This document shows, in pieces, positions 22,402 through 27,902 of a stretch of DNA of 27,902 bases (within the stretch, counting starts at the first letter, position 1; the number at the start of each line of letters is the position of its first letter). The stretch spans positions 1 to 27,902 of the forward strand of contig JBAQUF010000075.1 of NCBI GenBank assembly GCA_049297375.1, given 5' to 3'. The DNA is from JAAZNV01 sp049297375 (GTDB lineage Bacteria; Patescibacteriota; WWE3; UBA101185; UBA10185). A program made the position numbers and the translations under genes. Under the pieces are notes generated by a model, which worked only from the letters and a program-made list of their open reading frames with translations, made no database searches and was not told the DNA's origin.

Positions 22402-22955
22402 TGAATAGATTAAAAGAACAATACAATAAAATAATTGCTCCAAAGATTCGAGAAGAATTTAAACTTAAAAATGTTATGGAAGTGCCAAAGATAGTTAAGA
22501 TAAATATTAATTCTGGTATTGGGTCGTTTAGAGAAAACAAAGAAGCTGTGGAATCCTTTGCTGACGAACTTTCAAATATTTCTGGTCAGAAGGTACATCC
22601 AAGATCAGCAAAGAAATCAGAAGCCGGATTTAAGATAAAACAAGGAGATGTGGTGGGATACGCTGTTACTTTAAGAGGTGAAAGAATGTGGGCTTTTTTT
22701 GATAAACTTGTTAATATTGCATTTCCAAGAATTAGAGACTTTAGAGGGTTTAGCACAGAGTCTTTTGATCACGATGGAAACTATTCCATTGGTATAAGAG
22801 AACATGTTATATTCCCTGAAGTAAATCCAAATACTACAAAAGGAATTAGAAGTTTACAAGTAACTATTGTTTTTAATTCTAAAGAAGTTGAAAGAAATAA
22901 GTTTTTGCTAAGAGAATTTGGTTTTCCGTTTGCGGAAGAAAAGAAAGATAAGTAA
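22401..22955 (+). CDS. rplE: 50S ribosomal protein L5
   Basis: uL5 binds 5S rRNA, belongs to the central protuberance and contacts P-site tRNA. The 184 residues contain MEVPKIVKININSGIG, the RSAKKSEAGFKIKQGDVVGY block, ITLRGERMW-like VTLRGERMWAFFDKL, and DFRGFSTESFDHDGNYSIGI. NTTKGIRSLQVTIV is near the end. It overlaps rplX by one base and precedes the zinc-type rpsN by 2 nt, the usual spc order. Confidence 0.97.
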   Translation: MNRLKEQYNKIIAPKIREEFKLKNVMEVPKIVKININSGIGSFRENKEAVESFADELSNISGQKVHPRSAKKSEAGFKIKQGDVVGYAVTLRGERMWAFFDKLVNIAFPRIRDFRGFSTESFDHDGNYSIGIREHVIFPEVNPNTTKGIRSLQVTIVFNSKEVERNKFLLREFGFPFAEEKKDK

Positions 22956-22957
22956 GT

Positions 22958-23143
22958 ATGGCTAAAGAAGCATTAATTGCAAAACATAAAAGAAAACAAA
23001 AGTTTGGTGTAAGAGAGTACACTAGATGCTCTATATGTGGAAATCCAAGAGGTTACATGAGAAGGTTTAAGATTTGCAGAAAATGTTTTAGAGAAATGGC
23101 TCATAAGGGCGAGCTTCCTGGAGTCAGAAAGGCTAGTTGGTAA
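22958..23143 (+). CDS. rpsN: 30S ribosomal protein S14, zinc-binding type
   Basis: uS14 assembles late into the 30S head. This is the short 61-residue form (type Z) with four cysteines, C24, C27, C40 and C43, in a CxxC-x12-CxxC zinc ribbon, and the C-terminal LPGVRKASW, which is invariant in the family. A zinc-free paralogue, which some bacteria use in zinc starvation, is not present in this window. It lies between rplE and rpsH with 2-nt gaps. Confidence 0.97.
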   Translation: MAKEALIAKHKRKQKFGVREYTRCSICGNPRGYMRRFKICRKCFREMAHKGELPGVRKASW

Positions 23144-23145
23144 AA

Positions 23146-23544
23146 ATGAGTGTAGATAGAATATCAAACATGTTAAGTACAATAAAGAATTGCTCTATGT
23201 CAGGTAGAGATTTTGTAGAAGTTTGTTACTCAAGAGAATGTGAATCTATTGCAAAGGTTTTGGAAGAAAAAGGATTTTTAGAAGGTGTAAAAGTTTTTAA
23301 GAAAGAAAAGAGTTCAGCTAAGATGATTCACATTGGTCTTGTAAAAGAAGATGGAAAAGCAAAGATAACTGAGGTTAAAAGAATATCTAAGCCAGGAAGA
23401 AGAATATACAAAGGTGGAAAAGAAATGAGGGCTGTCCTACAAGGTCTTGGTGTGCTTGTTGTTTCAACGTCAAGGGGAATTATGTCTGGAAGTGAGGCAA
23501 GAAAGAAGAAACTTGGTGGAGAAGTTTTATGTGAGGTTTACTAA
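23146..23544 (+). CDS. rpsH: 30S ribosomal protein S8
   Basis: uS8 binds the central domain of 16S rRNA and, in E. coli, represses the spc operon by binding mRNA at rplE. The 132 residues start MSVDRISNMLSTIKN, and include VKRISKPGRRIY and the C-terminal GLGVLVVSTSRGIMSG. The frame extends 9 nt upstream to a TTG at 23137, but the ATG at 23146, 2 nt after the rpsN stop, gives the normal N-terminus. Confidence 0.96.
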   Translation: MSVDRISNMLSTIKNCSMSGRDFVEVCYSRECESIAKVLEEKGFLEGVKVFKKEKSSAKMIHIGLVKEDGKAKITEVKRISKPGRRIYKGGKEMRAVLQGLGVLVVSTSRGIMSGSEARKKKLGGEVLCEVY

Positions 23545-23545
23545 T

Positions 23546-24106
23546 ATGAGTAGAATAGGAAGAAAACCAATTGAAATAACACAAGGAGTTGCCGTTGAAG
23601 TGAACGGAAGTGAGGTTGTTGTTAAAGGTCCTAAGGGAATACTAAGATGTAGTTTTGAAAGAGAAATTGGAGTAAAGGTAGAAGACGGTATTGTGAAGGT
23701 TGAGGTACTTCATGAATCAAAAAGGTCTAATGCACTTTGGGGTTTAACAAGAGCTTTAATTGCAAATATGGTAAAGGGAGTAGCTGACGGATTTGAGAAG
23801 AAGCTGGAGTTGGTTGGAGTAGGTTATAGAGCCAAATCAGTTTCTCCAAATGAAGTAACTTTAACAGTAGGCTTTTCACACCCTGTTGATTTTAAAGCCC
23901 CTGAAGAAATAACAATAACTGTTGTTGATAATACTCATCTTACTATATCAGGTGCCGATAAGCAGCTTGTAGGGTTGATAGCAGCTAAGATAAGAAAGAT
24001 AAAGAAGCCAGAACCATATAAAGGAAAGGGAATTAGATACGAAGGTGAAAGAGTAAGAAGGAAAGCTGGCAAGGCGGGAAAAGTTGGATCTGGAGGAGCA
24101 GCATAA
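23546..24106 (+). CDS. rplF: 50S ribosomal protein L6
   Basis: uL6 stabilises the base of the L7/L12 stalk near the sarcin-ricin loop. The 186 residues begin MSRIGRKPIEI, the standard start, and contain two repeated L6 domains, with RALIANMVKGVADGFEKKLE and VGVGYRAKSV at the junction and the C-terminal EPYKGKGIRYEGE. An upstream in-frame start inside rpsH (23447) is rejected because the family N-terminus matches ATG 23546. GAGG lies 10 nt ahead, in the end of rpsH. Confidence 0.97.
   Translation: MSRIGRKPIEITQGVAVEVNGSEVVVKGPKGILRCSFEREIGVKVEDGIVKVEVLHESKRSNALWGLTRALIANMVKGVADGFEKKLELVGVGYRAKSVSPNEVTLTVGFSHPVDFKAPEEITITVVDNTHLTISGADKQLVGLIAAKIRKIKKPEPYKGKGIRYEGERVRRKAGKAGKVGSGGAA
24092..24096 (+). 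promoter_or_regulatory. Shine-Dalgarno sequence of rplR
   Basis: GGAGG near the end of rplF, 11 nt before ATG 24108. It lies downstream of the in-frame TTG at 24084, so it supports the ATG rather than the TTG as the rplR start. Confidence 0.55.
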
Positions 24107-24107
24107 T

Positions 24108-24467
24108 ATGTATCACGTTAAATTGAGAAAAAACAATAGAATACAAAGAAAAATGAGAGTTAGAAGAAGGATTCTTGGTAAATCTGATGAGCTAAGACTA
24201 ACAGTTTTTAGGTCCAATAAATATATTTACGCTCAAATTGTTGATGATGTTAAAGGAATAACTTTAGTTGAGTTTTCTTCTCAAAAGGTAAAAGATTTAA
24301 AAGGAAAAACGAAGTGTGAAGAAGCGTTTGAAGTAGGAAAAGAAATTGCTAAGAAAGCATTAGAGAAAGGTGTAAAGACGGTAGTTTTTGATAGAAATGG
24401 ATTTAGATATCATGGGAGAATAAAAGCTGTTGCAGATGGTGCTAGAGAAGGAGGATTAAGCTTATGA
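24108..24467 (+). CDS. rplR: 50S ribosomal protein L18
   Basis: uL18 binds 5S rRNA in the central protuberance. The 119 residues start MYHVKLRKNNRIQRKMRVRR and include RLTVFRSNKYIYAQIVDD, VGKEIAKKALEKGVKTVVFD and the C-terminal YHGRIKAVADGAREGGL. The frame is open to a TTG at 24084, but ATG 24108, behind a GGAGG, is the better start. The stop TGA overlaps the rpsE ATG (ATGA). Confidence 0.96.
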   Translation: MYHVKLRKNNRIQRKMRVRRRILGKSDELRLTVFRSNKYIYAQIVDDVKGITLVEFSSQKVKDLKGKTKCEEAFEVGKEIAKKALEKGVKTVVFDRNGFRYHGRIKAVADGAREGGLSL

Positions 24468-25000
24468 TAGAGAAAAAAGAAGAAAGAAATAACAATAGAC
24501 CTGATAATAGAAACAGCAGAAATAATAGAAATGCTAGAAGTAGCAGAACGAACCAAAATTTTGTTCCTAAGGTAAGTGAATATGAGGAAAAGGTTCTTGA
24601 GATAAAAAGAGTTTCTAAAAAGATAAAAGGTGGAAATACCATTGGATTTACAGTTTTGGTTGTTGTTGGCAATAGAAATGGAAAGGTTGGTTACGGTTAT
24701 GATAAAGCAAGAAATGTTTCTGACGCCATTCAAAAGGCTATAGCAGGAGCAAAGAAAAACATTGTTGAGATAAAGTTAAAAGGGAAAACTATATCTCATG
24801 AAGTGTCTGCTAAATATGGATCTGCAAAAGTTGTTTTAAGACCAGCTCCAGAAGGAACAGGTATTATTGCTGGTGGTTCTGTAAGAATAGTTGCAGGATT
24901 AGCAGGTATTAAAGATGTATCTTCTAAGGTTTTAGGTTCAAAGAATAAACTTTCTAATGTTAGATGCACTATTAAAGCATTACAAAAATTAAGGAAATAA
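24464..25000 (+). CDS. rpsE: 30S ribosomal protein S5
   Basis: uS5 works in decoding fidelity and mRNA entry. After an Asn/Arg/Ser-rich, probably disordered N-terminus of about 30 residues come FVPKVSEYEEKVLEIKRVSK, the GYGYDKARNVSDAIQKA block and the second domain with APEGTGIIAGGSVRIVAGLAG. The 178 residues are slightly longer than E. coli S5 (167) because of the N-terminal stretch. It overlaps rplR by 4 nt and is followed after one base by rplO; the rpmD gene normally found between them is missing. Confidence 0.97.
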   Translation: MIEKKEERNNNRPDNRNSRNNRNARSSRTNQNFVPKVSEYEEKVLEIKRVSKKIKGGNTIGFTVLVVVGNRNGKVGYGYDKARNVSDAIQKAIAGAKKNIVEIKLKGKTISHEVSAKYGSAKVVLRPAPEGTGIIAGGSVRIVAGLAGIKDVSSKVLGSKNKLSNVRCTIKALQKLRK

Positions 25001-25001
25001 T

Positions 25002-25445
25002 ATGGAGTTATCTAAATTAACTAAATACAAGACAGATAAGAAATCAAAAAGAGTAGGTAGGGGTAGAGGTAGCGGTAAAGGTGGACACACAGTTGGAAAA
25101 GGAACAAAAGGACAAAAAGCAAGAAGAGGAACCAAGTTTGGAATTGGTTTTGAAGGTGGCCAATCCCCTTTGTATAAGAAATTACCACAAATTGGTGGTT
25201 TTAAAAGTCATACATTTAAAGAAGTTTCTATTATAGATTTAAGTGTTTTAAACTCTTTTAAAGATGGAGAAACAGTAACACCAGAAATGTTGATGAATAA
25301 AGGAATAATCAAGAAGATTCCTTTAGGGGGTGTTAAAATATTATCAGACGGGGATCTTAAGAAAAAACTTACTTTGAAGAACTTTTTATTCTCTAAAAGA
25401 GCTAAAGAAAAAATTGAGAAATCTGGTTCTAAAATAAATGCTTAG
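25002..25445 (+). CDS. rplO: 50S ribosomal protein L15
   Basis: uL15 takes part in late 50S assembly; its N-terminal extension penetrates the 23S rRNA core. The 147 residues show the basic Gly-rich start KRVGRGRGSGKGGHTVGKG, KGQKARRG, FEGGQSPLYKKLPQIGGF and the C-terminal globular part with VKILSDGDLKKKLTL. GGAAA before the ATG is a modest ribosome site. Its last eight bases overlap the start of secY. Confidence 0.96.
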   Translation: MELSKLTKYKTDKKSKRVGRGRGSGKGGHTVGKGTKGQKARRGTKFGIGFEGGQSPLYKKLPQIGGFKSHTFKEVSIIDLSVLNSFKDGETVTPEMLMNKGIIKKIPLGGVKILSDGDLKKKLTLKNFLFSKRAKEKIEKSGSKINA

Positions 25446-26694
25446 AGTATTTAAATCTCAAGAGTTAAGAAGAAAAATACTTTTCACAGTAGCAGTAATT
25501 GCTATTTTTAGACTTTTAGCTCATATTCCTGTACCTGGTGTTGATACAAGTGCTATCAAGTCATATTTACAAAGTAATGTGTTCTTTGGATTTTTTGACT
25601 TATTTAGCGGTGGAGGTTTTCAGAATTTTTCTATTGTTACTCTTGGTTTAGGACCATATATTAACGCCTCCATTATTATTCAACTTCTAACCATGATGAT
25701 CCCATCACTTGAGGAAATGTCTAAGGAAGGTGAATACGGCCAAGAAAAAATAAACTCTTATACGAAGTTTTTAACAGTTCCAATGGCATTTATTCAATCT
25801 TATGGTATTTACTTTTTGCTTAGTAAACAAGGAGTAATTAATTCATTAGACCCGTTAGGTTTAGTGATCCTTTTATTAACTTTTACTGCAGGCACTTTGT
25901 TTTTAGTATGGCTTGGAGATTTAGTAACTGAAAAAGGAGTAGGAAACGGAGTTTCCCTTTTGATATTTGTTTCAATTATTAGTAGGTTGCCTGCTTCTGT
26001 CCTAGTTGCCATAACGGGAATATTCAATTCAAACTGGCAGGGAACTTTAATACTTGCTCTTGTATCTTTGCTGGTAATAATTGGAGTTGTACTTGTTAAT
26101 GAAGGAACAAGAAATATTACTCTTGAATATGGACGAAGAGGGGAAAGATCTCAGAAAGTAACAAACTATCTTCCCATTAAGATAAATCAAGCTGGAGTTA
26201 TTCCAATAATTTTTGCTGTTTCCATTGTTTCAATTCCTGGTCTTATTGGAAGTCCTTTTATGGCATCTGATAATACTAAACTTAGAGCAATCGGAGCTTT
26301 TTTAACAACGTATTTCCATTCAGAGACTTTTTCTTATAATTTAATATACTTTTTAATGGTTGTAGCTTTTACTTTCTTTTATACATTCGTTCAATTTAAG
26401 CCAGAAAAAATTGCAGATGATATTAAAAAAAGAGGGGGTTTTGTTCCTGGCGTAAGGCCAGGAGGTTCTACGGCAGAATACCTAAAGAAAATTATTACTA
26501 GGGTTACTCTTTCCGGTGCAATGTTTTTAGGAATAATTGCTGTTCTTCCTTATATAATACAGAATATATTTGGAGTAAGTTCCACAATGGTAGGAGGATC
26601 AAGTATTTTAATTGTTGTTTCTGTTGTTCTTGAGACAGTTAGACAAGTTGAATCCTTAATGGTTACAAGGAGTTATGAAAAGTTTTTAGGATAA
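25438..26694 (+). CDS. secY: Protein translocase channel subunit SecY
   Basis: Integral membrane protein forming the protein-conducting channel for SecA-driven export and co-translational insertion. The 418 residues hold about ten hydrophobic segments. The N-terminal RIPVPGVD-like block is seen as LAHIPVPGVDTSAI, followed by the plug region FFGFFDLFSGGGFQNFSIVTLGLGP in pieces, GPYINASIIIQLL, KINQAGVIPIIFA, and the cytosolic loop FVPGVRPGG. This last loop and the region near RSYEKFLG contact SecA and ribosomes in the family. It keeps the ancestral place after rplO, overlapping it by 8 nt. secE and secG are not in this window. Confidence 0.97.
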   Translation: MLRVFKSQELRRKILFTVAVIAIFRLLAHIPVPGVDTSAIKSYLQSNVFFGFFDLFSGGGFQNFSIVTLGLGPYINASIIIQLLTMMIPSLEEMSKEGEYGQEKINSYTKFLTVPMAFIQSYGIYFLLSKQGVINSLDPLGLVILLLTFTAGTLFLVWLGDLVTEKGVGNGVSLLIFVSIISRLPASVLVAITGIFNSNWQGTLILALVSLLVIIGVVLVNEGTRNITLEYGRRGERSQKVTNYLPIKINQAGVIPIIFAVSIVSIPGLIGSPFMASDNTKLRAIGAFLTTYFHSETFSYNLIYFLMVVAFTFFYTFVQFKPEKIADDIKKRGGFVPGVRPGGSTAEYLKKIITRVTLSGAMFLGIIAVLPYIIQNIFGVSSTMVGGSSILIVVSVVLETVRQVESLMVTRSYEKFLG

Positions 26695-26704
26695 TTGATA
26701 GAAT

Positions 26705-26977
26705 ATGTCTATGTTTGAAAAAGTAAAAGAATTAAATAAATTTAAGCAAGCACAAAGCAAGATAAAGAAGCAAATAGAAGAAATATACTCAACAAAAGAA
26801 AAAGGTGGTGTGAGAATAGTTGTTAGAGGGGATAAGAAGATTCAAAAGATTGAAATAAACGGAGAAGACCAAAAAGAACTAAAAGATTTAATTAATGATA
26901 CTTTTGGAGATGTAGATAAGAAAGTAGAAAAACAAATGAGAGGCCAGTTAAAAGATTTAGGCCTTCCAGATTTTTAA
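26705..26977 (+). CDS. YbaB/EbfC family nucleoid-associated protein
   Basis: A 90-residue protein. The N-terminal helix KVKELNKFKQAQSKIKKQIEE, the beta stretch GGVRIVVRGDKKIQKIEI and the C-terminal helix with KELKDLINDTFGDVDKKVEK follow the helix-sheet-helix layout of YbaB/EbfC proteins, which form dimers that bind DNA. The match is by pattern only; sequence identity to well-studied members is low, and the family is short. In most bacteria this gene accompanies dnaX and recR, so its place between secY and adk is unusual. It lies 10 nt after secY and 1 nt before adk, clearly in the operon. A second Met at residue 3 is an alternative start. Confidence 0.7.
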   Translation: MSMFEKVKELNKFKQAQSKIKKQIEEIYSTKEKGGVRIVVRGDKKIQKIEINGEDQKELKDLINDTFGDVDKKVEKQMRGQLKDLGLPDF

Positions 26978-26978
26978 T

Positions 26979-27599
26979 ATGCATATTTTATTGATAGGCC
27001 CTCCTGCTAGTGGAAAAGGAACAGTAGGAGAAAAGATAAGTAAAGACTTTAGCATTCCCCTTATCTCAGTTGGTGGCGTGTTAAGAAGTATGTCTGAGAA
27101 CCATCCTCAGAAAAAAAGGATAGATGATATTATGGAAAGTGGGGAATTGGTTCCACAGGATATAACAGCTGAATTGCTAAAAGAAGAGGTTGCAAAAGAT
27201 TCAGCAAGGAACGGATTTATATTTGATGGATGGGGTAGAAGAAAAGAAGATTTAGACTATTTTGACCCTGGATTTGATAAGGTAATATACCTAAAAGTAT
27301 CTCCAGAAACTTCCATAAAAAGAATAAACGCAAGGAGGACCTGTGATAATTGTGAAGCTGTTTTTAATTTGGTTTCTGTTCCTCCTAAAGTACCAGGAGT
27401 TTGTGATTTTTGTGGAGGAAATCTAGTTCAAAGGGAAGATGAGTCTGAGGAAACCACAAGAAGAAGACTGGAAATATTTGATGAGGAGACTAGAGAAACA
27501 ATAGACTACTTTAAGAATCAAGGAAGGCTTATTGAAATAGATGGTGAAGGCACTCCTAATGAAGTATATGAGCTTGTGAAAAAAGCTTTATCTTGTTAA
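26979..27599 (+). CDS. adk: Adenylate kinase with zinc-binding LID
   Basis: Catalyses ATP + AMP = 2 ADP. The 206 residues begin with the P-loop GPPASGKGT (7-15). A zinc LID has C122, C125, C142 and C145, as in Gram-positive-type Adk. The AMP-binding motifs are unusual: GDMLR becomes GGVLR (32-36), keeping R36, and DGFPRT becomes DGWGRR (83-88), keeping an Arg. These changes leave some doubt about the nucleotide preferred, so an Adk-like NMP kinase is the alternative. The position after secY is the classic one for adk. It is the last gene of the operon; I see no hairpin terminator in the 43 bp after it. Confidence 0.88.
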   Translation: MHILLIGPPASGKGTVGEKISKDFSIPLISVGGVLRSMSENHPQKKRIDDIMESGELVPQDITAELLKEEVAKDSARNGFIFDGWGRRKEDLDYFDPGFDKVIYLKVSPETSIKRINARRTCDNCEAVFNLVSVPPKVPGVCDFCGGNLVQREDESEETTRRRLEIFDEETRETIDYFKNQGRLIEIDGEGTPNEVYELVKKALSC

Positions 27600-27626
27600 C
27601 TTACCGTTATTTTTAGATATTCAAGA

Positions 27627-27635
27627 TGTTATAAT
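27627..27635 (+). promoter_or_regulatory. Extended -10 promoter of the last gene
   Basis: TGTTATAAT, the same nonamer as ahead of secA. The expected start of transcription is at about 27642, one base before the ATG at 27643, so the mRNA should be leaderless. No Shine-Dalgarno sequence is present. A -35 candidate, TTATTT (27607-27612), is poor. Confidence 0.6.
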
Positions 27636-27642
27636 TTTCATA

Positions 27643-27902
27643 ATGCCGTTTAATCTATTTAAAGAAAAAACGCAAGAGAATCCTACAATCATAAAACACT
27701 GGAGAAAGAATCCAAAGTCGATTGAGAAGTATCAGTTTGTTCATAATTTTCTTCCTGATCCTGAAAAGAAGAAAAGAGCAAGTTTAATTTCCAACAAGGC
27801 TGTTTTTATATATTGTTCGTTAATTGTAGTTGTATCCTTAGCTTTTAGAATAATACCAAGATTTGCTCCTGGAGTTTTAGGGTACGCATCAAACATTAAT
27901 GT
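27643..27902 (+). CDS. Membrane-anchored protein, probably CAP-domain, 5' part only
   Basis: An open frame runs from ATG 27643 to the window end, encoding 86 full codons. The first 45 residues are polar and basic (a cytoplasmic tail ending EKKKRAS), followed by one hydrophobic segment at about 51-69 and then RFAPGVLGYASNIN. The PGVLGYASNI phrase right after a single membrane anchor resembles CPR proteins whose next part is an extracellular CAP/SCP (PF00188-type) domain; this is recalled resemblance, not shown by the truncated sequence. It has its own promoter, separate from the ribosomal operon. The genes often found here in other bacteria (map, infA, rpmJ) are absent from this spot. Confidence 0.5.
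   Translation, partial: MPFNLFKEKTQENPTIIKHWRKNPKSIEKYQFVHNFLPDPEKKKRASLISNKAVFIYCSLIVVVSLAFRIIPRFAPGVLGYASNIN

Noticed and set aside
22237..22540. Minus-strand frames of 68 and 83 residues opposite rplX and rplE
   Set aside because: Their hydrophobic, Phe/Tyr-rich composition is what the complement of A-rich coding sequence gives; they are antisense to certain genes.
23447..23545. Longer rplF product starting inside rpsH
   Set aside because: The family N-terminus MSRIGRKPI coincides with ATG 23546, and the extra residues are the shadow of rpsH in another frame.
1..27902. CRISPR array, insertion sequence or prophage genes
   Set aside because: No regularly spaced repeats, transposase or integrase-like frames were seen; nearly all of the window is conserved housekeeping genes.

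Overview
This AT-rich window reads as the core translation, transcription and secretion locus of a Candidate Phyla Radiation (Patescibacteria) bacterium. A Microgenomates- or Katanobacteria-like lineage is my best guess, made by eye from protein sequence rather than from a tree. Supporting points are the compact ribosomal proteins, the absence of rpmD (uL30) between rpsE and rplO, a zinc-type S14, a zinc-LID adenylate kinase, a TMTC-like TPR membrane protein, and the start of a protein resembling the CAP-domain proteins common in that group. TGA is used as a stop (rplC, rplR), so the UGA=Gly code of Gracilibacteria/SR1 does not apply.

Layout. (1) Positions 1-2946: secA, overlapped at its end by a csaA-like export chaperone gene. 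(2) 3021-5221: a minus-strand TMTC-like glycosyltransferase with C-terminal TPRs, divergent from lepB (signal peptidase I) across 50 bp that hold a perfect 8-bp palindrome. (3) 5222-15416: a 182-bp leader, then rpoB-rpoC-rpsL-rpsG-fusA. (4) 15417-16860: a 219-bp region with nested RNA helices, then tuf and a strong intrinsic terminator. (5) 16864-17190: rpsJ, lying between two terminator-like hairpins. (6) 17328-27599: rplC-rplD-rplW-rplB-rpsS-rplV-rpsC-rplP-rpmC-rpsQ-rplN-rplX-rplE-rpsN-rpsH-rplF-rplR-rpsE-rplO-secY-ybaB-adk, mostly separated by 1-4 nt or overlapping. (7) 27643-27902: the 5' part of a membrane-anchored protein behind its own promoter.

Together these genes supply RNA polymerase, two elongation factors, about 22 ribosomal proteins and the Sec pathway (SecA, SecY, CsaA, LepB). 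SecY sits in its usual place after rplO. Internal genes appear translationally coupled. At least three transcription units (secA, lepB, the last gene) have extended -10 boxes so close to the ATG that nearly leaderless mRNAs are expected.

The least explained items are the structured tuf leader with a possible alternative pairing (15479-15601), the hairpins hugging the rpsJ and rplC start codons, a uL3 lacking roughly 60 residues, and unusual residues in normally invariant parts of RpoB, RpoC and S12. I found no tRNA or rRNA gene, CRISPR array or insertion sequence. No gene-free stretch exceeds 300 bp.
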